Source: Xanthobacteraceae bacterium
GTDB taxonomy: Bacteria > Pseudomonadota > Alphaproteobacteria > Rhizobiales > Xanthobacteraceae
Direction: 5' to 3'
Assembly (NCBI GenBank): GCA_019752575.1
Contig: JAIELW010000003.1
Location: 1-64,000 of the forward strand
Length of the DNA stretch: 64,000 nucleotides
Positions within the stretch are counted from its first letter, which is position 1. Each line of letters opens with the position of its first letter. Positions 12,266 to 20,522 of this stretch are shown here, in pieces. The notes under the pieces were generated by a model. The model had not been told where the DNA came from, made no database searches, and worked only from the letters and a program-made list of their open reading frames with translations. The position numbers were made by a program, and so were the translations under genes.

Positions 12266-14524
12266 TTAAACCGGAATGCCGGCTTCAACGGCGAAGGCGC
12301 GCAGCTTTTCGCGGCCGGAAGCGCCGCCTTTCAAGAGCGGTTGAATGGCTTTTTCGGCCTCGCCCACGTTGGCCGCAAGCACCATCGCCTTCACCGGCCC
12401 GATCATCGCGGGCGAGAGCGAAAGCGAGCGGAAGCCGAGCGCAATCAGCGCCATCGCTTCCAAAGGCTTAGCGGCGAGCTCGCCGCAAAGCGTGAAAGGC
12501 TTACCGTGCCTCTTGCAGGTGTCCGCGATCATCTTCAAAACGCGCAGACCTGGGGGCGAAAGCGGGTCGAAACGGTTTGCGACCTGCGCATTGCCGCGGT
12601 CGGCCGCGAACAGAAACTGCACCAGATCGTTCGAGCCGACCGAAAGAAAATCCGCGCGCTCCAGAATATCGTCTAGCGCAAAGAGAAGCGACGGCACTTC
12701 CAGCATCGCACCGACCATCACCTGATTCGGAAGGCGATGGCCGTGCCGGCGCAAGTAGGTGAGCTCGCGCTCGACTAAAGCGCGCGCGTTATCGAACTCG
12801 GAAACCACCGCGACCATTGGAAACATGATGCGCAGCTCGCGACCCGCGGCGGCACGCAAGAGCGCGCGGATCTGTGCGCGCAGGAGACCGGGACGGTCTA
12901 GCGAAAGCCGGATCGCGCGCCAGCCGAGCGCGGGATTCTCTTCCTCGACCGAACGCAGATACGGCAGCACTTTGTCGCCGCCGATGTCGAGTGTGCGGAA
13001 GGTGACGGGCTTATCCTTCGCCGCGTCCATCACCGAGCGATAGAGCGTGTATTGCTCGCTCGTGCGCGGCAGCGCCGCCGCGATCATGAACTGCAATTCG
13101 GTGCGAAACAGTCCGATGCCGTCCGCACCCGCTTCCGCGAGATGCGGCAGATCGACGAGCAGACCCGCGTTCATAAGCAAATCGATCTTCACGCCGTCTT
13201 TCGTGACCGCCTCGCGGTCGCGCAGCGCCGCGTATTGCGCCTGTCTCCGCGCACGCAGCTTCACCTTCTCGACATAGGCGCGTTCGAGATCGGCGGGCGG
13301 GCGAAGCTGCACCTCGCCGGTTTCGCCGTCGACGATGATGGCGTCGCCCTGATCCGAGAGCGCGGTTGCGTTCGCGATCTGCCCGACCGTCGGCACGCCG
13401 AGCGCGCGGGCGACGATCGCGACATGGCTCGTCGGCGCGCCTTCTTCGAGCACGATGCCCCGGAGCCGCGTGCGGTCGTAATCGAGAAGCGCGGCCGGGC
13501 TCATGTTGCGCGCGACAAGGATCGCGTTGTCGGGAAGATTGCTGGTGCGCGCTTCCGGGTCGGCGCCGGTCAGTTCGCGCATGAGCCGGTTCGCGAGATC
13601 GTCGAGATCGTGCAGCCGCTCGCGGATGTAGGGATCGGTCTGGCGCAACATGCGCGCGCGGGTATCGGACTGCACGCGCTCAACCGCGGCTTCCGCTGTG
13701 ATCCCTGTTTGCACCGCTTCCTGGAGTTTTTTCATCCAGCCGCGGTCTTGCGCGAACATGCGGTAGGCCTCGAGTACGTCGCGGTGCTCGCCTGCGCGCG
13801 CCATGCCCTCGTCTTCCAACATGACGTCGATCGAGGAGCGCAGCGTTTCGACCGCGCCGTCAAGACGCGCAAGCTCCGCCTTCACGTCGTCCGCGATCAC
13901 GTTGGTCACATGAATCCGCGGCTCATGCAGCACCACGCGGCCTAGGCCGATGCCTTCGGCAAGCGCGAGGCCATTCATTTGCAGCGGTCGGCGTGCAGCG
14001 GGCTCGTGGCCAGGCGTTGCGATCGCGGTCAGCTCGCCAGAGGCGATCATTTCGGCGGCGACCATCGCGGTCGTCTGCAACGCTTCGACTTCCTCTTCGG
14101 AGTAGGTACGCCGTGCGCGGTTCTGTACGACGAGAACGCCGAGCGTATTGCCCGCGCGCAGGATCGGCACGCCGAGGAACGAATTGTAGATTTCTTCGCC
14201 CGTCTCCGGCTTGTAGGAGAAGGCCGGATGGTTCTGCGCGTTCGGAAGATTTAAGGGCTCGGCTTCTTTGGCGACCAGGCCGACAAGACCCTCGCCCGCG
14301 TTCAGAACGGTCAAGTGGACGGCTTCGCGGTTCAGGCCTTCGGTCGCGTAAAGCTCTAACGTCCCGTCCACGCGCAGCACGTAGACAGAGCAAACCTCCG
14401 CCACCATGTTGGCGGCGATCAAGACGACGATCTTGTCGAGACGCTCCTGCGCGCTGATCTGCTCCGCCATGGTCTCGCGGAGACGTCTCAGCAAAACGCG
14501 CGGACCGCCGAGTGAGCCACGCAT
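12266..14524 (-). CDS. ptsP: PTS phosphoenolpyruvate phosphotransferase, nitrogen-type (EI-Ntr)
   Basis: A 752-residue cytoplasmic enzyme that takes phosphate from phosphoenolpyruvate and passes it to NPr (PtsO) and EIIA-Ntr, a regulatory phosphorelay tied to nitrogen and potassium status. It has an N-terminal GAF domain (about 25-165) that marks the Ntr paralogue, then the EI N-terminal domain, the phospho-histidine H367 in GAPTSHVAIVAR, and the TIM-barrel PEP-binding domain. The start MRGSLGGPRVLLRRL at 14524 matches the family beginning; the in-frame upstream ATG at 14671 would add 49 residues without homology. Neither ptsO nor ptsN is in the window. Confidence 0.95.
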   Translation of the reverse strand: MRGSLGGPRVLLRRLRETMAEQISAQERLDKIVVLIAANMVAEVCSVYVLRVDGTLELYATEGLNREAVHLTVLNAGEGLVGLVAKEAEPLNLPNAQNHPAFSYKPETGEEIYNSFLGVPILRAGNTLGVLVVQNRARRTYSEEEVEALQTTAMVAAEMIASGELTAIATPGHEPAARRPLQMNGLALAEGIGLGRVVLHEPRIHVTNVIADDVKAELARLDGAVETLRSSIDVMLEDEGMARAGEHRDVLEAYRMFAQDRGWMKKLQEAVQTGITAEAAVERVQSDTRARMLRQTDPYIRERLHDLDDLANRLMRELTGADPEARTSNLPDNAILVARNMSPAALLDYDRTRLRGIVLEEGAPTSHVAIVARALGVPTVGQIANATALSDQGDAIIVDGETGEVQLRPPADLERAYVEKVKLRARRQAQYAALRDREAVTKDGVKIDLLMNAGLLVDLPHLAEAGADGIGLFRTELQFMIAAALPRTSEQYTLYRSVMDAAKDKPVTFRTLDIGGDKVLPYLRSVEEENPALGWRAIRLSLDRPGLLRAQIRALLRAAAGRELRIMFPMVAVVSEFDNARALVERELTYLRRHGHRLPNQVMVGAMLEVPSLLFALDDILERADFLSVGSNDLVQFLFAADRGNAQVANRFDPLSPPGLRVLKMIADTCKRHGKPFTLCGELAAKPLEAMALIALGFRSLSLSPAMIGPVKAMVLAANVGEAEKAIQPLLKGGASGREKLRAFAVEAGIPV

Positions 14525-14609
14525 AGGCCCTGCCCTTTGTCCAAGCGCCGCGCGCGCTTGGGTTCTGAGAAACGCTAAGGAAACGCGAAGGCTATTGGCG
14601 ACGGCGGCA

Positions 14610-15866
14610 CTAGCCGTCGAGTCCGTATACCGAATGCAAAGTCCGGACCGCAAGTTCGGTATAGGCGGCATCGATCAGGATCGAGATCTTGATTTCGGAG
14701 GTCGAAATCACGCGGATATTGATGCCCTTCTCCGCGAGCGAGCGGAAGGCGGTGGCCGCGACGCCGGCATGGCTGCGCATGCCGACACCGATCACCGAAA
14801 CCTTCACGACGTCGGAATAGCCTTCCATCGAGGCGAAGCCGATCTTGCTCTTCGCCTTTTCGATCGTAGCCTTCGCTTTCGCGAATTCGGCGACCGGCAC
14901 CGTGAAGGTGATGTCGGTCTTCTTGCCGTCGGCGGAGACGTTCTGCACGATCATATCGACGTTGATGTGCGCTGCCGCGAGCGGACCGAAGATCGCCGCG
15001 GCGACGCCGGGCTTATCCGCGACTTCGCGTAACGCGATCTGCGCCTCGTCCTTCGAGAAAGCGATGCCGGTGACGATCTGATTTTCCACGATCTCCTCCT
15101 CGTCGCAGATCAACGTGCCCGGCGGACGACCCTTGTTGTCCACCTGCGGCGCGTCGGGCGCATCGAAACTCGAGCGCACGAACAAACGTACTTTCTGTGT
15201 CATCGCAAGTTCGACCGAACGGACCTGCAAAACCTTGGCGCCCAAGGACGCCATCTCGAGCATTTCCTCAAACGCGACCGCTTCTAGGCGCTGCGCCTTC
15301 GGCACAATGCGCGGATCGGTCGTATAGACGCCATCGACGTCGGTATAGATGTCGCAGCGATCCGCATGGACGGCGGCCGCCACTGCAACCGCGCTCGTAT
15401 CCGAGCCGCCACGGCCGAGCGTGGAGATACGGCCGGTTTCCTGATTGATGCCCTGGAAGCCGGCGATCACCGCGACTTCCTTGCGCTCCTTGAAGCGCTT
15501 GATGAGTTCCTCACCGTTGAGACCCTTGATGCGCGCGGAGGCGTGCGTGCCGTCGGTGTAGAGCGGCAATTGCCAGCCCTGCCACGAGCGCGCGGTGATG
15601 CCCATGCCTTGCAATACGATCGCGAGCAGACCTGACGTCACCTGCTCACCTGAGGCCACGACAGCGTCGTACTCGCGCGCGTCGTGCATCGGCGATGCGT
15701 CGCGGCACCACGCCACCAGCTCATTCGTCTTGCCCGACATCGCGGAGACGACGACTGCGACCTCATGGCCGGCATCGACCTCGCGTTTCACATGCCGCGC
15801 GACGTTGCGGATGCGCTCGATGTCGGCGACCGAAGTGCCGCCGAATTTCATGACCAGACGGGCCAT
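14610..15866 (-). CDS. lysC: aspartate kinase
   Basis: A 418-residue enzyme that phosphorylates aspartate, the first step toward lysine/diaminopimelate, threonine and methionine. The kinase domain opens with VMKFGGTSVAD at residues 4-14 and is followed by two C-terminal ACT domains (about 265-410) that bind feedback amino acids. It is the first gene of the minus-strand group ending in prmC and is divergent from ubiG. Its short leader holds a strong hairpin (separate entry). The start has only a weak GAGTGAG site. Confidence 0.96.
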   Translation of the reverse strand: MARLVMKFGGTSVADIERIRNVARHVKREVDAGHEVAVVVSAMSGKTNELVAWCRDASPMHDAREYDAVVASGEQVTSGLLAIVLQGMGITARSWQGWQLPLYTDGTHASARIKGLNGEELIKRFKERKEVAVIAGFQGINQETGRISTLGRGGSDTSAVAVAAAVHADRCDIYTDVDGVYTTDPRIVPKAQRLEAVAFEEMLEMASLGAKVLQVRSVELAMTQKVRLFVRSSFDAPDAPQVDNKGRPPGTLICDEEEIVENQIVTGIAFSKDEAQIALREVADKPGVAAAIFGPLAAAHINVDMIVQNVSADGKKTDITFTVPVAEFAKAKATIEKAKSKIGFASMEGYSDVVKVSVIGVGMRSHAGVAATAFRSLAEKGINIRVISTSEIKISILIDAAYTELAVRTLHSVYGLDG

Positions 15867-15888
15867 CGCTCACTCGCGGTTAACGAAA

Positions 15889-15915
15889 CGCCGGGGCAAA
15901 ACCTTCGCCCCGGCG
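15889..15915 (-). promoter_or_regulatory. GC-rich hairpin in the lysC leader
   Basis: On the minus strand CGCCGGGGC (15915-15907), loop GAAGGTTTT and GCCCCGGCG (15897-15889) form a perfect 9-bp stem followed by TTTCGTT, 22 bases before the lysC ATG. It looks like an intrinsic terminator or attenuator placed in the 5' untranslated region. There is no terminator for an upstream gene to explain it because the neighbour, ubiG, is divergent. Confidence 0.5.
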
Positions 15916-15992
15916 GAAAAAGGCGCGTATAGATACAGGCCGAGGCGACCCCCGGCAACGGCGGAAATCGCCGGGTTTGTTGGAATTTCTCC

Positions 15993-16751
15993 ATGGCCGA
16001 GGCGCAGCGTAAACCGCACGAAAGCACGATCGACCCGGCCGAGGTCGCACGCTTTGCTGCCATGGCGAAAGAATGGTGGGCGCCGAACGGCAAGATGCGC
16101 CCGCTGCATGCGCTGAACCCGGTGCGCATTGCTTTCATCAGGGACCTCGCCTGCGATCTGTTTGACCGAAGCCCGCGCAAGCTCGATTGCCTGAGCGGTC
16201 TTCGTATTCTCGACATCGGCTGCGGAGGCGGAGTTCTTGCTGAACCGCTCGCACGACTCGGCGGCAATGTCGTCGGCATTGATCCGGCCGCAGAGAATAT
16301 CGAAGTCGCGAAGCTGCACGCTGAGCAGTCGGGCCTCGCCATCGACTATCGCGCGGCGACCGCCGAAGCGCTCGCGGACGCCGGCGAGAAATTCGACATC
16401 GTGATCGCATCCGAAGTCGTCGAGCACGTCGCCGATCTGTCGCTGTTCGTGAAGCGCGCGGGCGAAATGGTGAAGTCCGGCGGCTTCATGGCCGTGACCA
16501 CCATTAACCGCACCATGAAAAGCTTCGCGCTCGCCATCGTCGGCGCCGAATACATCCTGCGCTGGCTGCCGGTCGGCACGCATACCTGGGATAAGTTTGT
16601 GACGCCGGAAGAGATGCGCGAGGAGTTCGCAGCCAACGGCCTGAGCGAGCTCGACCGCGGCGGCATCATCTTCAATCCGCTCACCGGCGAGTGGCGGCGC
16701 GGCTTGGATACCGACGTCAATTATATGATCGCGGCGAAGAAGCCTGCCTAG
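15993..16751 (+). CDS. ubiG: ubiquinone biosynthesis O-methyltransferase UbiG
   Basis: A 252-residue SAM-dependent methyltransferase that performs both O-methylations in ubiquinone synthesis. It has the UbiG N-terminal segment (FAAMAKEWWAPNGKMRPLHALNP), the SAM motif ILDIGCGGG at 72-80, the acidic residue of motif II in VGIDPAAENI, and the terminal VNYMI motif. Divergent from lysC, an arrangement common in this order. Its last four bases overlap the end of the convergent DUF1178 gene. Confidence 0.95.
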   Translation: MAEAQRKPHESTIDPAEVARFAAMAKEWWAPNGKMRPLHALNPVRIAFIRDLACDLFDRSPRKLDCLSGLRILDIGCGGGVLAEPLARLGGNVVGIDPAAENIEVAKLHAEQSGLAIDYRAATAEALADAGEKFDIVIASEVVEHVADLSLFVKRAGEMVKSGGFMAVTTINRTMKSFALAIVGAEYILRWLPVGTHTWDKFVTPEEMREEFAANGLSELDRGGIIFNPLTGEWRRGLDTDVNYMIAAKKPA

Positions 16752-17197
16752 TTCCGCTCGTCCGGGAGCAACGGCAGCGGGTGGATGTCCACCTCATCGT
16801 CTAGCAACGACTTCACTTCTTCCGCAGATGCCTCGCCATAGATCGAGCGGCGCTCGATTTCTTCGTTATGCATCTGGCGGGCGAGCTCGGGGAATTTCTC
16901 GCCGACGTTTTCCGCGTTCTTCGTGACATGATCGCGAAGCTCCTTGAGCTTCTGGCGGAACTCGGCTTCCTGCGGCGACATCATCGCGACCGGCGCCTTC
17001 TCTTCGCTCTGCTTCGCGCGCGGAGCCTTGTCGGTGCGTTTCAGACGCGGCGCCATGATCTGCTTCTCGATGTCATGCGAGCCGCAGACCGGACATTCGA
17101 CAAGCTTCCGTTTCCGCTGCACGTCGTAATCCCCCGACGAGCGGAACCAGCTTTCGAAACCGTGCCCGGCTTCGCAATGCAGATCGTAGCGGATCAC
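16748..17197 (-). CDS. DUF1178 family protein
   Basis: A 149-residue protein beginning MIRYDLHCEAGHGFESWF, with C8 and the pair C35-x2-C38 (CPVCGS) that suggest a small zinc ribbon, followed by a variable charged segment and a helical C-terminus. The family is found across alpha- and betaproteobacteria and has no assigned role. Its ATG overlaps the stop of the upstream nitrilase gene by four bases, so the two are co-translated. Confidence 0.88.
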   Translation of the reverse strand: MIRYDLHCEAGHGFESWFRSSGDYDVQRKRKLVECPVCGSHDIEKQIMAPRLKRTDKAPRAKQSEEKAPVAMMSPQEAEFRQKLKELRDHVTKNAENVGEKFPELARQMHNEEIERRSIYGEASAEEVKSLLDDEVDIHPLPLLPDERN

Positions 17198-18093
17198 GAT
17201 GCTTTACCGACCAAGTGCAGATGCCCGCGCTCCTGCGCGGTCCCGGCGACCTCGAAACGGCGGCCGTGCTCAAGCGACGGAATACGCGCACGCACTTTCG
17301 TCACTTCCTCGACGTCGATCTCTGCGATCACGACCTGCGGGTCTATACCGCCCTCGGCGAGTATCCGGCCCCACGGATCGACGATCAGGCTGTGACCGAA
17401 GGTATCGCGGCCGTCCTCGTGCCGGCCGCCCTGTGCCGCGGCGAAGACAAACGAACCGGTTTCGATCGCACGCGCACGCTGAAGCACGTGCCAGTGCGCC
17501 TCGCCGGTTTGCTTGGTGAAGGCCGCGGGAATGGCGAGGAAATGCGCGCCCGCGCCGGCGAGGGCGCGATAGAGCGAAGGGAAGCGCAGGTCGTAGCAAA
17601 TTGTCATGCCGAGACGGCCCCAGGGCAGGTCGGCGGTCACCGCGATCTCGCCCGGCTTGTACGTGTTCGACTCACGATAGCTCTCGCCGCCCGCAAGCTG
17701 CACGTCGAAGAGATGAATCTTGTCGTAGTGCGCGACGATCTCGCCTTCGCGGTCGATCAGGAAGCCGCGGTTCGCGGCCTTGTCTTGCGACGCTTTGATC
17801 GCGAGCGAGCCAATGTGAAGGTAGGTTTTCAGATCGCGTGCAAGCTGCCGGAACGCGGCGAGCGCATCGTCACGTTCTTCTTCCTTGAGACGCGCAAACA
17901 GACCGTCGCGGCCCTGCTCCATGATATTGGTCATCTCGGGCGTCTGGATATAGTCCGCGCCCAGACCCTTCGCTTCACGGATGAGCTTGCTCGCCGCCTC
18001 GATGTTCTTCTCGACCGACAGCGTGGTGCGCATCTGCACCATGGCGGCCTTGAATTTCGTTTGCGTTCCGGTCACTGGAACCTCCTCGCTCAT
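17194..18093 (-). CDS. carbon-nitrogen hydrolase (nitrilase superfamily)
   Basis: A 299-residue cytoplasmic amidase with the complete catalytic triad E53 (TPEMTN), K125 (YDKIHLFD) and C166 (GMTICYDLRFP). It is closest in pattern to the Nit2/deaminated-glutathione or omega-amidase branch (motif HLFDVQL, RALAGAGAHFLAIPAAFT), so it may repair deaminated glutathione or hydrolyse omega-amides. The exact substrate is not decided by the sequence. Downstream it overlaps DUF1178; ComF lies just upstream on the same strand. Confidence 0.9.
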   Translation of the reverse strand: MSEEVPVTGTQTKFKAAMVQMRTTLSVEKNIEAASKLIREAKGLGADYIQTPEMTNIMEQGRDGLFARLKEEERDDALAAFRQLARDLKTYLHIGSLAIKASQDKAANRGFLIDREGEIVAHYDKIHLFDVQLAGGESYRESNTYKPGEIAVTADLPWGRLGMTICYDLRFPSLYRALAGAGAHFLAIPAAFTKQTGEAHWHVLQRARAIETGSFVFAAAQGGRHEDGRDTFGHSLIVDPWGRILAEGGIDPQVVIAEIDVEEVTKVRARIPSLEHGRRFEVAGTAQERGHLHLVGKAS

Positions 18094-18114
18094 GGAGAGG
18101 CATAATATCGGGTT

Positions 18115-18921
18115 TCAGACCGGATCGACAACCCGCGCCAAAGTCAACACGTCGACCCGCGAAGCGCCAGCGCGGCGGAGTACGCGCGCACAAGCATTTG
18201 CCGTCGCTCCCGTGGTCAACACATCGTCAACGAGAACGATCCGTTTGCCCTTCACTTTCGGGCGGGCGGCTTTCTCTATCGAGAACGCGCCATGTACGTT
18301 CTTGGCGCGCTCATCGCGCGCAAGACCGACTTGCGGCGGTGTCGCGCGCACGCGCGCCAGCACATCGTCGATTACGGCGACCTTTGATTGCCTCGAAATC
18401 GCGCGCGCAAGCTCCGCGGATTGGTTGAAACGCCGTTGAAACAGGCGCGTCCAGTGCGACGGCACCGGCACGAGCGCATCCGCTTCGCACAAAATCTCGC
18501 CGCCCGCGCGCGTCATCCATTTTGCGAACGGCTTCACAAGATCGAGCCGGTCACCATATTTCAGAAGATGCACGAGATCGCGTGCGACATCGGAAAAGCG
18601 CATCGCAGAGCGTGCACGGTCGAAGGCCGGCGGAGCGGCAAAGGCGGCAGGCGAGATCAGCGGCCCGCCGCTGTCGTAGGAAAATGGCGTACCGAGCCGC
18701 TCGCAATAAGGCCGCTCGATGAACCCGGCGCCCTGCCAGCACTTCGGGCAAAGTCCGCCGCTAGCGCCAGCGGGTTTGCGGCAGGCAAGGCAAGTCGGCG
18801 GCAACACGGTCTGCACGAGCGCACGGCCGCCCGCCGCGAAGAATTGCGCGGCGGCCGCGATTGGCTGAAAAGTCCTTGCGGCAAGCGGCATCGCGGGAAA
18901 TACGGACCTGCGAACCACCAC
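18115..18921 (-). CDS. ComF family phosphoribosyltransferase-like protein
   Basis: A 268-residue protein with an N-terminal zinc cluster (C44-x2-C47 and C58-x2-C61) and a C-terminal type I phosphoribosyltransferase domain with the PRPP loop VLVDDVLTTGAT at 229-240. In naturally transformable bacteria ComF acts in DNA uptake; in most alphaproteobacteria its role is unproved. It lies 21 bases upstream of the nitrilase gene on the same strand and is divergent from the methyltransferase gene. The start could also be the ATG at residue 11. Confidence 0.88.
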   Translation of the reverse strand: MVVRRSVFPAMPLAARTFQPIAAAAQFFAAGGRALVQTVLPPTCLACRKPAGASGGLCPKCWQGAGFIERPYCERLGTPFSYDSGGPLISPAAFAAPPAFDRARSAMRFSDVARDLVHLLKYGDRLDLVKPFAKWMTRAGGEILCEADALVPVPSHWTRLFQRRFNQSAELARAISRQSKVAVIDDVLARVRATPPQVGLARDERAKNVHGAFSIEKAARPKVKGKRIVLVDDVLTTGATANACARVLRRAGASRVDVLTLARVVDPV

Positions 18922-18977
18922 ACTAGCGCCGAATTTCCCGCGATGCCACTTTGCCTGAGAACGAAGGTATTCCGCTC

Positions 18978-19853
18978 TTGATCGCGCCGCACACCATTTT
19001 CGACCGCGAACTTTTGCGCGAACGGCAACGCCGCGCGGCGAAAAAAGGCGCGGAGAAATTCCTGCTTGAACGGGCGGCGGAAGAATTATTCGCGCGGCTC
19101 GGCACGGTCACACGCAAATTTTCTCGTGCGGCGCTGATCGAAACGCCGGATGCAGAAGCCTTAAAGAGGCGATTGCTCGCCTCCGGCCAGATCGAAGCCG
19201 TCGATATCCTGAATATCGAGGACACGACCGAGGTCGTCGGCGGCACGTCCTCAACCTACGATCTCGCGATTACGCTGCTTTCCATGCAGTGGCTGAACGA
19301 TCTTCCCGGCGTGCTCGCGCAGATCAAGCGTGTACTGAAACCGGATGGCCTGTTGCTCGCGGCGATGATCGGCGGCGATACGCTAACAGAGTTGCGCGAT
19401 GCGCTGGCCTCCGCCGAAAGTGAAATTTCGGGCGGCATTTCCCCTCGCGTCTCACCCTTTGTCGAAGTCAGAACGCTCGGCGGTCTTTTGCAGCGCGCAG
19501 GTCTGGCGCTTCCCGTCACCGACGTGGATCGCGTCACCGTTCGCTACGCCAGCGCCCTCGAATTGATGCGCGATCTGCGCCGCATGGGCGCAACGAACAC
19601 GTTGATCGAACGCAGCAGGAAACCGCTCAGCCGCGCAACGCTCTTTCGCGCGGCCGACATCTACCGCGAACGCTACGCGGACAAAGACGGCCGCGTCCGC
19701 GCGACCTTCGAGATCCAGTGGCTGTTAGGATGGGCGCCGCATGAAAGCCAGCAGCAGCCTTTGAAACCCGGAAGCGCGAAGGCGCGGCTCGCCGATGCGC
19801 TCCGCGCCGTCGAGTTTCCTGCCGGCGAGAAAGCCGGCCCGAAGAAGAATTAG
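18978..19853 (+). CDS. SAM-dependent methyltransferase (BioC/NDUFAF5-like)
   Basis: A 291-residue protein that matches the alphaproteobacterial methyltransferase family related to BioC and to the mitochondrial complex I factor NDUFAF5: IFDRELLRERQRRAA near the start, then SSTYDLAITLLSMQWLNDLPGVL and the VLKPDGLLLAAMIGGDTLTELR block. I choose the TTG at 18978 because GAAGG at 18963-18967 lies 10 bases upstream; the longer TTG at 18951 has no ribosome binding site. The classical glycine-rich SAM loop is weak (LNIEDTT region), as is usual for this branch. Divergent from comF. Confidence 0.8.
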   Translation: MIAPHTIFDRELLRERQRRAAKKGAEKFLLERAAEELFARLGTVTRKFSRAALIETPDAEALKRRLLASGQIEAVDILNIEDTTEVVGGTSSTYDLAITLLSMQWLNDLPGVLAQIKRVLKPDGLLLAAMIGGDTLTELRDALASAESEISGGISPRVSPFVEVRTLGGLLQRAGLALPVTDVDRVTVRYASALELMRDLRRMGATNTLIERSRKPLSRATLFRAADIYRERYADKDGRVRATFEIQWLLGWAPHESQQQPLKPGSAKARLADALRAVEFPAGEKAGPKKN

Positions 19854-20038
19854 CTGCCCGCGCCGAGCGCAGTCGCGACCTTGCCGAACAGGTCGTCGCG
19901 CACCGTGTCGCCGACCGAGATTACCGCGGCCAGAATCACGATCGAAATGCCGCCGGCGATCAGCGCATATTCGATCGCGGTCGCACCGTTCTCGTTACGT
20001 GCGAAGGCGCGGACGGTCTTGAGCAATTCTTTGGTCAT
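19850..20038 (-). CDS. Flp family type IVb pilin
   Basis: A 62-residue prepilin. The leader is 18 residues and ends in G18; processing would give ATAIEYALIA with the Flp-specific E-Y pair at mature positions 5-6 and a single hydrophobic helix. Flp pilins are assembled by the Tad secretion system into adhesive pili. No tad/cpa gene is near, so this copy is an orphan in the window. The stop overlaps the end of the convergent methyltransferase gene by four bases; mutT lies 16 bases upstream. Confidence 0.9.
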   Translation of the reverse strand: MTKELLKTVRAFARNENGATAIEYALIAGGISIVILAAVISVGDTVRDDLFGKVATALGAGS

Positions 20039-20054
20039 TTCAGGCTCCTGCCTT

Positions 20055-20465
20055 TTAGCCGGGGATCGAGAGCAATTCGATCAGATGCGGGATCAAGGGC
20101 TCGTCCGCGGGCGGTATCGGATAGTCGCGAAGCCGGTTCGGTCTGACCCAGGCGAGCTCTTGCCCCTCGAGCGCTTCCACTTCGCCTTCCCATCTCCGGC
20201 AGACCCACAGCGGCATCAGCAACTGGAATTGCGGATAGGTGTGACTTGCGAAAGTCAGCGGCGCGAGACACGCCTCCTGCACGTCGATACCCAGTTCCTC
20301 CTTCAACTCCCGGATGAGAGTCACCTCCGGCCGCTCGCCCGGATCGACCTTGCCGCCGGGAAATTCCCAAAGCCCCGCCATGTCTTTGTTGGCAGGACGC
20401 TTTGCGATCAGCACCCGGTTGTCGGCGTCGATCAGCGCACAAGCAGCGACAATTAAGAGTTTCAC
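20055..20465 (-). CDS. mutT: (deoxy)nucleoside triphosphate pyrophosphohydrolase, MutT type
   Basis: A 136-residue Nudix hydrolase that removes 8-oxo-dGTP from the nucleotide pool. The Nudix box is complete: G38, E44, R52-E53, E56-E57 and G59 within GGKVDPGERPEVTLIRELKE. The WEFPGGK entry and ELAWVRP segment are those of MutT itself and not of the other Nudix families. It lies between argJ (57 bases upstream) and the Flp pilin on the same strand. Confidence 0.92.
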   Translation of the reverse strand: MKLLIVAACALIDADNRVLIAKRPANKDMAGLWEFPGGKVDPGERPEVTLIRELKEELGIDVQEACLAPLTFASHTYPQFQLLMPLWVCRRWEGEVEALEGQELAWVRPNRLRDYPIPPADEPLIPHLIELLSIPG

Positions 20466-20522
20466 CCGAAAATCCGCAAATTGACGTTAAGGAGCACGGT
20501 CAACGAATACTTAAAATAAAGG

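Noticed and set aside
15867-15992. Lysine riboswitch upstream of lysC
   Set aside because: The whole spacer is 126 bases and must hold two divergent promoters; a lysine riboswitch alone needs about 180 bases, and its core motifs are not seen.
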